This document shows positions 7,297-15,550 of a stretch of DNA of 64,000 nucleotides, piece by piece (the stretch's first letter is position 1; each line of letters starts with the position of its first letter). The notes under the pieces were generated by a model. It was not told the origin of the DNA. It was given only the letters and a program-made list of their open reading frames with translations, and searched no databases. Location of the stretch: NCBI GenBank assembly GCA_020444245.1, contig JAHLLI010000012.1, positions 62,001 to 126,000 on the forward strand. The letters run 5' to 3'. This stretch comes from Actinomycetales bacterium. Lineage in GTDB: Bacteria > Actinomycetota > Actinomycetes > Actinomycetales > Cellulomonadaceae. The translations under genes and the position numbers were made by a program.

Positions 7297-8763
7297 GTGC
7301 GGACCCTTCTAGCAACCCTGGCTCTCGGCCTCGTCGCCAGCCTGCCGGCGAGCGCGCCCGACGGATCGATCGAGGACGTCATCGACCGTGAGATGGCTGC
7401 ATCCGGCGTGCCTGGCGTGGCCTACGCCGTCGTCGCCGACGGCGAAGTCACCTCTGCCGGCGCGCGAGGTGTGGTCAGGGCCGGTGGCGACACCGAGGTC
7501 ACGCCGGACACGCCGTTCGTGATCGGTTCGATCTCCAAGAGCTTCACCGCGCTGGCGGTCATGCAGCTGGTCGAGGCCGGCGAGGTCGATGTCGACGCCG
7601 AGGTCTCGCGGTACCTCGACGTCTTCTCGGGCAAGCCGGGGGCTGCCATCACGATCCGGCAGCTGCTCAGCCACACCAGCGGCTTCTCGACGCTGCAGGG
7701 CAACTCCTCGCACACAGGCGCCACCACCGGCCAGGACGACCTGCGCACCCGGGTCGACGGGATCGCTGAGCTGACTCCGGCCTACGCACCCGGCGTCAGG
7801 TGGGAGTACTCCAACACCAACTACCTGGTCCTCGGCCGCCTGGTCGAGGTCGTCAGCGGGCAGGACTACCAGGCGTACATCGCGGCGAACGTCCTCGAGC
7901 CGATCGGGATGACGAACAGCTTCGTGTCCGACGGCGAGATCCACGACACCATGGCGACCGGGCACACCCCGTGGTTCTGGACCAAACGGCCGCTGGCCGA
8001 GAACTCGACCGACCGCGGTGGAGCGCCGGCGGGCGGGGTCGTCGCGAGCGCCAACGACCTGGCGCGCTACCTGCAGGTGATGATGAACGGCCAGGACGAC
8101 GTGCTGAGCGCCGAGGGCAAGGCGCAGATGATGCGTCCGGCGAGCGCCGCCTCGCCGTACTACGGCTTCGGCTGGTACCTGGACCCGCGTGACGCGAGGG
8201 TGTGGCACTCCGGGTCGACGCCCGGCGTGGGGACGCTCGCGACGATGATCCCCGCCGGGAACAAGGCGGTCGTCGTGCTGGTCAACGGCGGGAGCGGACT
8301 CGGCTTCGGAGAGACGGCCCAGCTCGCCAACGCCATCACCGCCACGGCGTTGGGGCTCGATTACGGCGGCGAGGGCTCCCGACTGTCCCAGAAGGCCCTG
8401 TTCCTCGGTCTGGTGCTCCTACCGATCTTCTACCTGCTCAGCATGGCCTGGGCCTGGCGGTTCCGTTCCGCGATCCGCGCCAAGTCACGCGCGGGCTTCT
8501 CCGGCCTGTTCAGCCTGTGGTTCCCGCTGCTCACCACGCTCGCCGCGGGGTGGTTCATCCTCTTCGTGGTGCCGACCATGTTCGGCGCACCGATCCGCAC
8601 GATCGGGCTGTTCGCGCCCGATCTCGGCCTGGCGCTGGTCGCCACCGCGGTGACCGGTGTGCTGTGGTCCGTGTTCAGGCTCGGCGTGGCCTACACCGGT
8701 CGGTCCGCGGCGGATCCGGCGCCGGCCGATCACGAGGGGCTCGCCGAGGCGGCGCGCACCTGA
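7297..8763 (+). CDS. Beta-lactamase-family serine hydrolase with C-terminal membrane helices
   Basis: A 488-residue exported serine hydrolase of the class C beta-lactamase/esterase (Pfam Beta-lactamase) family. A signal peptide (about 1-20) is followed by the SxxK motif S78-I-S-K81, the YSN motif (171-173) and a HSGSTPG segment corresponding to the third motif. About four hydrophobic helices follow (roughly 370-480), so the catalytic domain is anchored outside the membrane. The GTG start is preferred because AGGAGG sits 9 bases before it. The substrate may be a peptide, ester or D-amino-acid cell-wall compound; the sequence does not decide. Confidence 0.88.
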   Translation: MRTLLATLALGLVASLPASAPDGSIEDVIDREMAASGVPGVAYAVVADGEVTSAGARGVVRAGGDTEVTPDTPFVIGSISKSFTALAVMQLVEAGEVDVDAEVSRYLDVFSGKPGAAITIRQLLSHTSGFSTLQGNSSHTGATTGQDDLRTRVDGIAELTPAYAPGVRWEYSNTNYLVLGRLVEVVSGQDYQAYIAANVLEPIGMTNSFVSDGEIHDTMATGHTPWFWTKRPLAENSTDRGGAPAGGVVASANDLARYLQVMMNGQDDVLSAEGKAQMMRPASAASPYYGFGWYLDPRDARVWHSGSTPGVGTLATMIPAGNKAVVVLVNGGSGLGFGETAQLANAITATALGLDYGGEGSRLSQKALFLGLVLLPIFYLLSMAWAWRFRSAIRAKSRAGFSGLFSLWFPLLTTLAAGWFILFVVPTMFGAPIRTIGLFAPDLGLALVATAVTGVLWSVFRLGVAYTGRSAADPAPADHEGLAEAART

Positions 8764-8794
8764 GGACGCGCACCTGACGTGGTGCACCGCGTCC
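8764..8794. terminator. Hairpin between convergent genes
   Basis: GGACGCG (8764-8770) and CGCGTCC (8788-8794) can pair around an inner GCACC/GGTGC stem, directly after the serine hydrolase stop and just before the convergent DUF1048 stop. It may serve both strands. Confidence 0.4.
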
Positions 8795-8798
8795 CTGG

Positions 8799-9167
8799 TC
8801 AGCCCGCCCCGCCCGGCGCGGCGTCCTCGATCGCCTTGACCAGCCGGGCACGCTCCTTGTCGATCCACTGCTTGCCCGTGTACGCCTGCGCGAAGGTTTC
8901 GGCGAACTCGACCGGGTCGTCCCCGACGATGATGCGCACCGGCGTGCCGTCTGCCGCGGCGCGCTCCCACAGGTCGGCGAAGTCGCCCATCATCGTCAGG
9001 GCCGTCTCGCCGTCGACGACGCCGCCGTAGTACACGAAGTACCGCTGGAACGCCTTGGCCACGGTGCCGTACGGCTCGGGCAGGGCGTCGATGCGGGCTT
9101 TGTTCTGCCGGTAGCGCCTCTTCTGGTCCAGCGACCCCGTGAACAGCTCGATCCACTTCGCGGCCAT
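8799..9167 (-). CDS. DUF1048 family protein
   Basis: A 122-residue soluble, helical, charged protein typical of DUF1048 (MAAKWIELFTGSLDQKRRYR at the N-terminus). Members are regularly encoded right after a PadR regulator, as here, one base after the PadR stop. No catalytic motif is visible and the function is unknown. Co-transcription with PadR is nearly certain. A role as partner or effector-linked modulator of PadR is inference from gene order. Confidence 0.85.
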   Translation of the reverse strand: MAAKWIELFTGSLDQKRRYRQNKARIDALPEPYGTVAKAFQRYFVYYGGVVDGETALTMMGDFADLWERAAADGTPVRIIVGDDPVEFAETFAQAYTGKQWIDKERARLVKAIEDAAPGGAG

Positions 9168-9168
9168 G

Positions 9169-9498
9169 TCACGCCCCTCCCTCGTGGAGCCGGTCGATGC
9201 GTTCGGCGAGGAAGCTCCACGTCCGCCAGAACTCCTCGAGCTGCTCCCGCCCCGCGTCGTTGAGCGAGTAGACCTTGCGCGGCGGCCCCTTCTCCGACGG
9301 GACCTTCTCCACGTCCACCAGGCCGCGCTGCTCGACCCTGACCAGCAGCGCGTAGACGGTGCCCTCGGCGATGTCGGCGAAGCCTTGCTCGCGCAGTGAC
9401 GCGGTGATCTCGTAGCCGTAGGCCGGGCGGGCCGACACGATCGCCAGGACGATGCCTTCCAGCGTGCCCTTGAGCATCTCGGTCATCTGCTTGCCCAA
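9169..9498 (-). CDS. PadR-family transcriptional regulator
   Basis: A 109-residue winged-helix repressor of the PadR family, short type (family 2). LKGTLEGIVLAIVSARPAYGYEI starts the first helices, EGTVYALLVRVEQRGLV is the recognition helix and first wing strand, and RKVYSLNDAGREQLEEFWRTW is the dimerisation helix. The TTG start is chosen because GGGAG precedes it and family members begin MGKQMTEMLKG; an ATG four codons later is the alternative. A perfect inverted repeat at 9513-9531 is the likely autoregulatory site. PadR proteins commonly repress drug exporters; a related half-site lies before the DrrAB-like exporter at 24-25.7 kb. Confidence 0.9.
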   Translation of the reverse strand: MGKQMTEMLKGTLEGIVLAIVSARPAYGYEITASLREQGFADIAEGTVYALLVRVEQRGLVDVEKVPSEKGPPRKVYSLNDAGREQLEEFWRTWSFLAERIDRLHEGGA

Positions 9499-9512
9499 GG
9501 TCGGCTCCCAAC

Positions 9513-9531
9513 TACTCAGCCTCACTGAGTA
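9513..9531 (-). promoter_or_regulatory. Probable PadR operator
   Basis: TACTCAG-CCTCA-CTGAGTA is a perfect 7-base inverted repeat with a 5-base spacer, 15 bases upstream of the padR start. Size and position suit a PadR dimer and autorepression. The flanking ACTACTCA half-site recurs before the ABC exporter at 25783-25830. Confidence 0.65.
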
Positions 9532-9686
9532 CTGGGACAACCGTAGCGTGGAAGGGCCGCCCCACACCTGGGCATGGCACAGCGCGCGTCCAGCATGCAA
9601 GACGGCTGCATCTGTCGGGGCCACCGCCCCCGTACCAGCCACGAGGTCCGGAACAGGCCGGGCCCACGTGCACGACGGAGAGTCCC

Positions 9687-9986
9687 ATGCTGAAGAAGAT
9701 CGCGATCGTCACCGCCGCCGTCGCCCTGGGGGCAGGTCTCGGGGCCGCGCCGGCCGCCGCCGCACCGGCCAACGAGGGCGCGGCGTGCGTCCAGGCCGGC
9801 ATCGGAACGCTCAAGGACCTCGGCCTCCTCCAGGCCGCAGCCCAGAAGAAGATCGACTACTCGACGCTGGCGGATCCCACGAGCGGCCCCATCTTCGCGG
9901 ACCTGCCGGAGGGCAGCTACCTCTCGCTCGGCCAGGTGGTCAAGCTGCACAAGACCAACCCCGACCTCTTCGCCTGGTGCCGCTGA
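9687..9986 (+). CDS. Small secreted protein of unknown function
   Basis: A 99-residue protein. Residues 1-26 form a Sec signal peptide (MLKKIAIVTAAVALGAGLG, then several AxA sites). The mature part is about 73 residues with two cysteines that could form one disulfide (near ACVQAG and at the C-terminal WCR). GGAGAG precedes the ATG. It stands alone between divergent padR and a terminator. No family is recognised; nothing suggests an enzyme. Confidence 0.75.
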   Translation: MLKKIAIVTAAVALGAGLGAAPAAAAPANEGAACVQAGIGTLKDLGLLQAAAQKKIDYSTLADPTSGPIFADLPEGSYLSLGQVVKLHKTNPDLFAWCR

Positions 9987-10009
9987 CCGCGTGACCCAGC
10001 CCGACCGCG

Positions 10010-10046
10010 CCGCGGTCTCGCGGAGCTCCCGCCCGCGAGACCGCGG
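10010..10046. terminator. Strong hairpin terminator
   Basis: CCGCGGTCTCGCGG (10010-10023) pairs perfectly with CCGCGAGACCGCGG (10033-10046) around a 9-base loop. It lies between the small secreted protein and the convergent CPBP protease gene and can act for both strands. Confidence 0.7.
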
Positions 10047-10128
10047 GGCGAGCGGTGACCAGTGCTCCGAACTGGAGGGTGGCCTCGAAGGTCCAGGGCA
10101 CGGTCCCCGAGCGGTGCTCGATCCCAGA

Positions 10129-10959
10129 TCAGTCGGCCGGGCCAGGGGCCACCTCGAGCTCGGCGATCAGCCCCACGCGCCGCCGCACCAGCCACAACCC
10201 GTACCCCGCCGCGAGCGCGCCCAGCGCCACGTTGACAGCGCCGTTGGCCAGCAGGTCGGCCGTCGCGACGCGGGTGTCCTCCGTCGGGGCAGCAGCCTGG
10301 ACGGCGTTGGCCAGGTCCATCAGGAAGTGGACGACGATCACCGGCCAGATGGTGCCGGTGGCCAGCACGACGGCCCCGAACCCGATGCCGACCCCGACCG
10401 TCATGAGCACCTGCGCCCCGACGGTGATCGGGGGGCTGTCGTTCGCGAGGTTGACCAGGTGCATCAACCCGAACAGCACCGCGGACCCGAACAGCGCAGG
10501 TCGCAGCCCCCGCGCGAGCAGCACCCGCAGCACCACCCCGCGGAACACGCCCTCCTCGCCGAACGCGACGGTCGCCACGCCGAAGACCCCGAGCGCGACC
10601 TTCCAGCCGGGCCGGTCGGCGAGGCCCGCCCCGAAGACCGCGGGCAACGCCGGCAGCACGAGCAGCGGCAGCGCCGGTCCCACCCGCTTCCAGGTGGGTG
10701 CGGTGAGGAAGCCGGCCGGGCGCCACAGCCCCCAGACGCTGAGGATCACGACCGCGACGACGACCCGGGTCAGGTCGATGCCGAGCACCACGACCCAGCC
10801 CGCGGTCGGCTCCCCCAGGGCCGAGGGCAGCGCCAGCCACAGCGCCAGGCTCGCCACGTAGACGGCCGAGGCGAGGACGGCGGCCCCGGCCGGGTGGCGG
10901 GCGGGCAGGACACGCCAGGTGGGAGCGACGGCGACGGGCGAGCCGGGCGGGACGGTCAT
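10129..10959 (-). CDS. CPBP-family intramembrane metalloprotease
   Basis: A 276-residue membrane protein with about seven to eight hydrophobic helices and the three CPBP (Rce1/Abi) motifs: EEGVFRG (EExxxR), FGLMH (FxxxH) and HFLMD (HxxxD/N). These residues form the intramembrane active site in the family. Members cleave membrane-associated proteins or peptides; the substrate here is unknown. The ATG follows GAGGAGA. It stands alone, downstream of the ECF42 sigma gene on the same strand, separated by about 90 bases, so read-through is possible. Confidence 0.87.
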   Translation of the reverse strand: MTVPPGSPVAVAPTWRVLPARHPAGAAVLASAVYVASLALWLALPSALGEPTAGWVVVLGIDLTRVVVAVVILSVWGLWRPAGFLTAPTWKRVGPALPLLVLPALPAVFGAGLADRPGWKVALGVFGVATVAFGEEGVFRGVVLRVLLARGLRPALFGSAVLFGLMHLVNLANDSPPITVGAQVLMTVGVGIGFGAVVLATGTIWPVIVVHFLMDLANAVQAAAPTEDTRVATADLLANGAVNVALGALAAGYGLWLVRRRVGLIAELEVAPGPAD

Positions 10960-11050
10960 GGGTCTCCTCGGGTGCCGGCCGGCTGCTGCGACCGCGTCCT
11001 GATCCTCGCCACACCGCACGGCCGGATCGGGGACCATCGGCCCCCGCGCC

Positions 11051-12307
11051 CTACCCCGCACCCGCCCCTCCCAGCTGACCGCGCCGCCGTGTCAGGTACG
11101 CGACCTCGCCGGTGTTGCCGGCGAGGTCGATCGCGCGGTCGTACGCCTCGCGCGCCTCCCGCCCGCGCCCGAGCCGGCGCAGCAGCTCCGCCCGGGTCGC
11201 GTGGAAGGCGTGGTACCCGTCCAGCGGGAGCCGGTCGACCAGCGCCAGCGCCACCTCGGGCCCGTCCAGCTCCGCGACGGCGACCGCCCGGTTGAGCGCG
11301 ACCACCGGCGACGGGTCGAGGCGCACCAACCGGTCGTAGAGCGCCACCACCTGCGCCCAGTCGGTGTCCCGCACGTCGCGGGCGTCGGTGTGCACGGCGT
11401 TGATCGCGGCGAGCAGCTGGTACCGGCCCGGCGACGGGCCCCCTGCCGCGACGGCCGCGAGGCGCTCGCGCACCAGGCGGTGGCCCTCGTCGATCAGGTC
11501 GCGGTCCCACGCGCCGCGGTCCTGCTCGTCCAGGGTGACCAGCTCGCCGGTCGCCGAGACTCGCGCCGGGCGACGCGCCTCGGTGAGCAGCATGAGCGCC
11601 AGCAGCCCGGTCACCTCGCCCCGCCCGACGCGATCGTCGTCGACCAGCTCGCGCACCAGGCGGGTCAGCCGGATCGCCTCGCCGGTGAGGTCCGCACGGA
11701 CCGGGTCCGTCCCGGCCCCGGTGGCCAGGTAACCCTCGTTGAACACCAGGAACAGCACCGTGAGCACACCGTCGAGGCGTGCCGGGAGGTCGTCAGCCGT
11801 GGGGACCCGGTACGGGATGTGCGCGGCCCTGATCTTGGCCTTGGCACGGGTGATGCGTTGTCCCATGGTCGCCTCCTGCACCAGGAAGGCGCGGGCGATC
11901 TCGGGCACCGTCAGCCCACCGACCATCCGCAGCGTCAGGGCTATCCGGGCGTCGGGAGCGAGCGCGGGGTGGCAGCAGGTGAAGACCAGTCGGAGCCGGT
12001 CGTCGTCGATCACGCCCGGCGGTTCCGCCGGGCCGTCGTCGGCCAGCATCCGGGCCTCCCGCTGCTTGGCGTCACGGCTCGACTCCCGGCGCAGGCGGTC
12101 GATCGCCTTGCGGGTGGCGGTGGTGGTCAGCCACGCGCCCGGGTTGGGCGGCACACCGTCGCGGGGCCAGCGTTCGACGGCCGTCGCGAAGGCCTCGGCG
12201 GCGGCGTCCTCGGCGGTGTCGAGGTCGCCGAACCGCCGGGCCAGGGCGGCGACCACCCGGGCCCACTCCTCGCGGTGGACCCGGGTGATCGCCTCCGCGA
12301 CGCTCAC
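11051..12307 (-). CDS. ECF42-type sigma factor with C-terminal TPR-like extension
   Basis: A 418-residue sigma factor. Region 2 (about 1-75) and region 4 (about 105-165, with TVPEIARAFLVQEATMGQRI as helix-turn-helix) are followed by a helical extension of some 240 residues with the conserved LTVLFLVFNEGY segment and TPR-like helices. This layout and the two DGPF/YCII neighbours define group ECF42, which lacks a classical anti-sigma factor and is thought to be controlled through its own C-terminal extension. The start overlaps the preceding DGPF stop by 4 bases. Regulatory input and regulon are unknown. Confidence 0.9.
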   Translation of the reverse strand: MSVAEAITRVHREEWARVVAALARRFGDLDTAEDAAAEAFATAVERWPRDGVPPNPGAWLTTTATRKAIDRLRRESSRDAKQREARMLADDGPAEPPGVIDDDRLRLVFTCCHPALAPDARIALTLRMVGGLTVPEIARAFLVQEATMGQRITRAKAKIRAAHIPYRVPTADDLPARLDGVLTVLFLVFNEGYLATGAGTDPVRADLTGEAIRLTRLVRELVDDDRVGRGEVTGLLALMLLTEARRPARVSATGELVTLDEQDRGAWDRDLIDEGHRLVRERLAAVAAGGPSPGRYQLLAAINAVHTDARDVRDTDWAQVVALYDRLVRLDPSPVVALNRAVAVAELDGPEVALALVDRLPLDGYHAFHATRAELLRRLGRGREAREAYDRAIDLAGNTGEVAYLTRRRGQLGGAGAG

Positions 12308-12690
12308 GCGTCGAGCATCGCCTTGATGGACTGCTCGGTGTGGAACGGGCGCACTTCGACCTTGCCGCGGCAGGCCTTCGAGCCCTCGGCGGCGAGCCGC
12401 AGCGCGACATCCAGGTCGGGGGCCTCAATGACCCAGAAACCGCCGAGGTGCTCCTTCGCCTCCAGGTACGGGCCGTCGGTGTACACCGGCTCGTCGCCCT
12501 GGCCGTCGACGACCGTGGCGGTGGTCGCCTGCTCGAGCCCGTCGGCGAACACGAAGTAGCCCTCGGCGACGAGCTTGTCGTTGAAGGCGCCGGTGTCCGC
12601 GAACGCCTGGAGCATGGACTCCTTGTCGGGGTAGTCGCCGAACTGGTTGCGCTCGGTGGGTCCGTAGACGGACAGCAGGTACTTGGGCAT
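12304..12690 (-). CDS. DGPF/YCII-domain protein (ECF42 partner 1)
   Basis: A 128-residue ferredoxin-like YCII/DGPF-domain protein. The eponymous motif reads TDGPYLEAKEHLGGFWV (about 73-89). Such proteins are the conserved partners of ECF42 sigma factors and are usually their targets; biochemical function is unknown. It overlaps the sigma gene by 4 bases and lies 30 bases after a second DGPF gene, so all three are one operon. Confidence 0.9.
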   Translation of the reverse strand: MPKYLLSVYGPTERNQFGDYPDKESMLQAFADTGAFNDKLVAEGYFVFADGLEQATTATVVDGQGDEPVYTDGPYLEAKEHLGGFWVIEAPDLDVALRLAAEGSKACRGKVEVRPFHTEQSIKAMLDA

Positions 12691-12719
12691 GTCAGGTCTC
12701 CTTCATCTGTCGGCGGGGC

Positions 12720-13079
12720 TCAGCGTCCGAGGAACTCGTCCACCATCGGGTCGGGCAGGAACTCACGGACCTCCTGCGCGCACCGGCAGGCGACCGCGAC
12801 CTTCTTGGCCCACGCGACGGCATCGTCCCGGGAGGGGACGTCGACGACCATGACGCCGCCGACCATCTCCTTGGTCTCGGGGTACGGGCCGTCGGTCACG
12901 GTCCCGTCGACGCCGACCAGCGTGGTCGGGTCGTCGTCCCCGATCCCGCCGGTGAAGACGAGTGCCCCCGCGTCGAAGGCCTCGCGGGCCACCGAACGGG
13001 CCGCCTTGGCCACGTCGGGCAGGTCCTCCTCGGGGAACTGCATCCACCCGCGGTCGAACGAGATCAGGTATCGCGCCAC
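12720..13079 (-). CDS. DGPF/YCII-domain protein (ECF42 partner 2)
   Basis: A 119-residue paralogue of its neighbour with the motif TDGPYPETKEMVGGVMVV (about 66-83). The GTG start is chosen because GAGGAGC lies 5 bases upstream and the protein then begins with the family-typical ARYLISFDRG. It is the first gene of the sigma operon and lies about 50 bases downstream of a candidate ECF42 promoter. Molecular function unknown. Confidence 0.87.
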   Translation of the reverse strand: MARYLISFDRGWMQFPEEDLPDVAKAARSVAREAFDAGALVFTGGIGDDDPTTLVGVDGTVTDGPYPETKEMVGGVMVVDVPSRDDAVAWAKKVAVACRCAQEVREFLPDPMVDEFLGR

Positions 13080-13126
13080 GTCTGCTCCTCGGTCCGGCGG
13101 CCCGGATGGCCGCCTCTCACCCGTGC

Positions 13127-13153
13127 AACGAACGGGTCGGCCCGGATCCGACA
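13127..13153 (-). promoter_or_regulatory. Candidate ECF42-type promoter
   Basis: On the minus strand TTGTCGG (with TGTCGG at 13148-13153) is followed after 17 bases by CGTT (13127-13130). TGTCGA-like -35 boxes are known for ECF42 groups. The site lies upstream of the first DGPF gene, where autoregulation is expected. One consensus position differs. Confidence 0.4.
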
Positions 13154-13240
13154 ACCGTCGAGACATTTCTTCCAGACGTTCCGCCAACGCGCGCGGCAAC
13201 ACGTGTGCCACGCCCGCGCTCCCGACAGCGAGGACCAGCG

Positions 13241-13495
13241 CTAGGCGGAGTCGCCCGTGCCGGGCCGGCGCCGCACGATGTCGATGACCGCGAGGGTCAC
13301 GCCCGCACCGATCAGGCTGTAGCCGATCACGCGGTTCTCGCCGAACACCACGGCTGACACGACGAGGGCCATCCCGAGACCCGTCAACGGGCTCAGCCGG
13401 GAGGGCGGCGCCTGCCTCGCTCGCAGTACGACGAGCCCGATGACCGCCAGTGCAGCGACGGCCACGACGAGGTAGAGGACGACCGGAGCGGCCAT
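13241..13495 (-). CDS. Small two-to-three-helix membrane protein
   Basis: An 84-residue protein with hydrophobic helices near 5-24, 37-52 and 58-74, and a basic C-terminus (RRRPGTG). AAGGAAG precedes the ATG. No family is recognised. It is divergent from the ACP/dehydrogenase operon and may be unrelated to it. Confidence 0.65.
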   Translation of the reverse strand: MAAPVVLYLVVAVAALAVIGLVVLRARQAPPSRLSPLTGLGMALVVSAVVFGENRVIGYSLIGAGVTLAVIDIVRRRPGTGDSA

Positions 13496-13612
13496 CGCGA
13501 TCGCTTCCTTCTGCTCACGCAGCCCGTTCGGGCCGCACCTGGGGCCAAGGACGATTGACAGGACATTCTGACACGGGGAGGCTGGATGCACGGCTCCCTC
13601 GCGGAGGGTCCG

Positions 13613-13781
13613 ATGAGTGCAGGTGTCCGGTCGCTCGAGCCGCCGGTCGACGGCTCCCGGGCCGGGCTGCGGCCGTTCGCCGTCGGCGTCGACGTGGTCG
13701 ACGTGGCGCGGCCGCCTTCCGCACGACCAGACACACGCCGTCGCGGTGGTCGTGGCGGCCGGGAGCGGTGATCCGAGATGA
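13613..13781 (+). pseudogene. acpS: Internally deleted holo-ACP synthase (acpS) remnant
   Basis: One frame encodes RPFAVGVDVVDVAR (about 13670-13711), matching the AcpS N-terminal signature, normally close to VGIGIDVVDVARF with the metal-binding Asp. From about 13710 the next frame encodes RLPHDQTHAVAVVVAAGSG, matching the AcpS C-terminus, normally SLSHxxxxAVAVVV. Its TGA (13779-13781) overlaps the ATG of the ligase gene as ATGA, as expected for the first gene of the operon. Around 60-80 central residues and the frame are lost. The two halves together are about 55 residues against roughly 120 in functional AcpS, so it cannot be active. Confidence 0.5.
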
Positions 13782-15550
13782 CCCCCACCCAGATCCACAA
13801 GACGCCGGCCGACTGGCGGGTCCCCCCGCTGCTGCCGCCCGACCCCGCACCGTTCAGCTGGGACGAGGCGCGCACCTGGGTCGACGGCCTGCCCGGCGGC
13901 GCCGGGCTGAACATCGCCCACGAGGCCGTGGACCGGCACGCCGCCGGCCCGCGCCGCGACCACGTCGCGCTGCGCTGGCTCGGGCGGCACGGCGAGCGCG
14001 TGGACCTCACGTACGCCGAGCTGCGCCGCCGCACCAACCGCTTCGCCAACGTGCTCGGCACCCTCGGCCTGACCCGGGGCGACGTGGTGTTCGTGCTCAG
14101 CGGGCGGGTGCCGGACCTGTACGTCGCGGTGCTCGGCACGCTCAAGGCGGGCTGTGTGGCCAGCCCGCTGTTCTCCGCCTTCGGCCCGGAGCCGGTGCGC
14201 CAGCGCATCGAGATCGGCCAGGGCAAGGCCCTCGTCACCACCAAGGCCGCCTATGCGCGCAAGGTCGAGGGCCTGCGCGGCCGGCTGCCCTCTCTGGACC
14301 ACGTGCTGCTGGTCGACGTCCCCGCTGACGCCGAGACCCCCGACGGCACGCTCAGCCTGGCCGCCTTGATGGCCGAGGCGTCAGACGAGTACGCCGTCGC
14401 CGACACCGACCCGGAGACGCCCGCGCTGCTGCACTTCACCAGCGGCACCACCGGCACCCCGAAGGGTGCCGTGCACGTGCACGAGGCGGTCGTGATGCAC
14501 GAGGCGACCGCCCGGTTCGCCCTGGACCTGCACCCCGACGACGTGTTCTGGTGCACCGCCGACCCCGGCTGGGTGACCGGCACGTCCTACGGCATCATCG
14601 CGCCCCTGTCCCGTGGGGTGACGAGCATCGTCGACGAGGCCGACTTCGACGCCGACCGCTGGTACGCGATCCTCCGCGACGAGAGGGTGACGGTCTGGTA
14701 CACCGCACCGACCGCGGTCCGGCGGCTGATGCGCGCCAGTGGTGGCCGGATCGAGGGGCTCGACGCGCTGCGGTTCGTGGCCAGCGTGGGCGAGCCGCTC
14801 AACCCCGAGGCGGTCAGCTGGGGCCTGGAGGCCCTCGGGCTGCCCATCCACGACACGTGGTGGCAGACCGAGACCGGCGGGATCATGATCGCCAACACGG
14901 TCGCCTCCGACATCCGCCCCGGGTCGATGGGGCACCCGCTGCCCGGCGTCGAGATCGCCGTGCTGCGCCGCGGCCCCGCCGGGGTGGTCGTCACCGACGG
15001 CGAGGTCGAGCAGGTGGGCCCGGACGTCGAGGGCGAGCTCGCCCTCAAGCCCGGCTGGCCGTCGATGTTCCGCACCTACCTGGGCCAGCCGGAGCGCTAC
15101 GCGGCGTGCTTCAAGGGCGGCTGGTACTGCACCGGTGACCTGGTCACCCGCGACACGGACGGCTACGTGTGGTTCCTGGGCCGGGCGGACGACGTGATCA
15201 AGTCCTCCGGCCACCTGATCGGCCCGTTCGAGGTCGAGTCGGCGCTGCTCGAGCACCCGGCGGTCGCCGAGGCCGGCGTGATCGGCCTGCCCGACCCGAT
15301 GGCCGGCGAGATCGTCAAGGCGTTCGTCGTCCTCGCTCGCGGGGTGCTGCCCGAGGTCGAGCTGCAGCGCGAGCTGATCGGGTTCGGCCGCAAGCGGCTG
15401 GGCGCCGCGGTGGCGCCACGCGAGCTCACCTTCGTCAGCGACCTGCCGCACACCCGCAGCGGCAAGATCATGCGCCGCCTGCTGCGCGCCCGGGAGCTGG
15501 GCCTGCCGATCGGCGACCTTTCCACCCTGGAGGGAGAGGAGCCGACATGA
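13778..15550 (+). CDS. Acetyl/short-chain acyl-CoA synthetase-like ligase
   Basis: A 590-residue AMP-forming ligase of the ANL superfamily, close to AcsA. It has the P-loop-like [18 protein letters not shown] (about 218-235), the [10 protein letters not shown] motif (about 362-371) in which the Trp restricts the acyl pocket to acetyl or propionyl, the hinge [14 protein letters not shown], and the catalytic lysine in [11 protein letters not shown] near the C-terminus. The start overlaps the AcpS remnant and the stop overlaps E1alpha (ATGA in both cases), so it is coupled to the dehydrogenase genes. It would activate acetate or a similar acid; transfer to CoA is the family reaction, and transfer to the ACP encoded downstream is a hypothesis. 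Confidence 0.88.
   Translation: MTPTQIHKTPADWRVPPLLPPDPAPFSWDEARTWVDGLPGGAGLNIAHEAVDRHAAGPRRDHVALRWLGRHGERVDLTYAELRRRTNRFANVLGTLGLTRGDVVFVLSGRVPDLYVAVLGTLKAGCVASPLFSAFGPEPVRQRIEIGQGKALVTTKAAYARKVEGLRGRLPSLDHVLLVDVPADAETPDGTLSLAALMAEASDEYAVADTDPETPALLHFTSGTTGTPKGAVHVHEAVVMHEATARFALDLHPDDVFWCTADPGWVTGTSYGIIAPLSRGVTSIVDEADFDADRWYAILRDERVTVWYTAPTAVRRLMRASGGRIEGLDALRFVASVGEPLNPEAVSWGLEALGLPIHDTWWQTETGGIMIANTVASDIRPGSMGHPLPGVEIAVLRRGPAGVVVTDGEVEQVGPDVEGELALKPGWPSMFRTYLGQPERYAACFKGGWYCTGDLVTRDTDGYVWFLGRADDVIKSSGHLIGPFEVESALLEHPAVAEAGVIGLPDPMAGEIVKAFVVLARGVLPEVELQRELIGFGRKRLGAAVAPRELTFVSDLPHTRSGKIMRRLLRARELGLPIGDLSTLEGEEPT

Noticed and set aside
13555-13585. TTGACA at 13555-13560 as -35 of the ligase operon
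   Set aside because: No acceptable -10 hexamer follows at 16-18 bases, and the spacing to the operon start is long.
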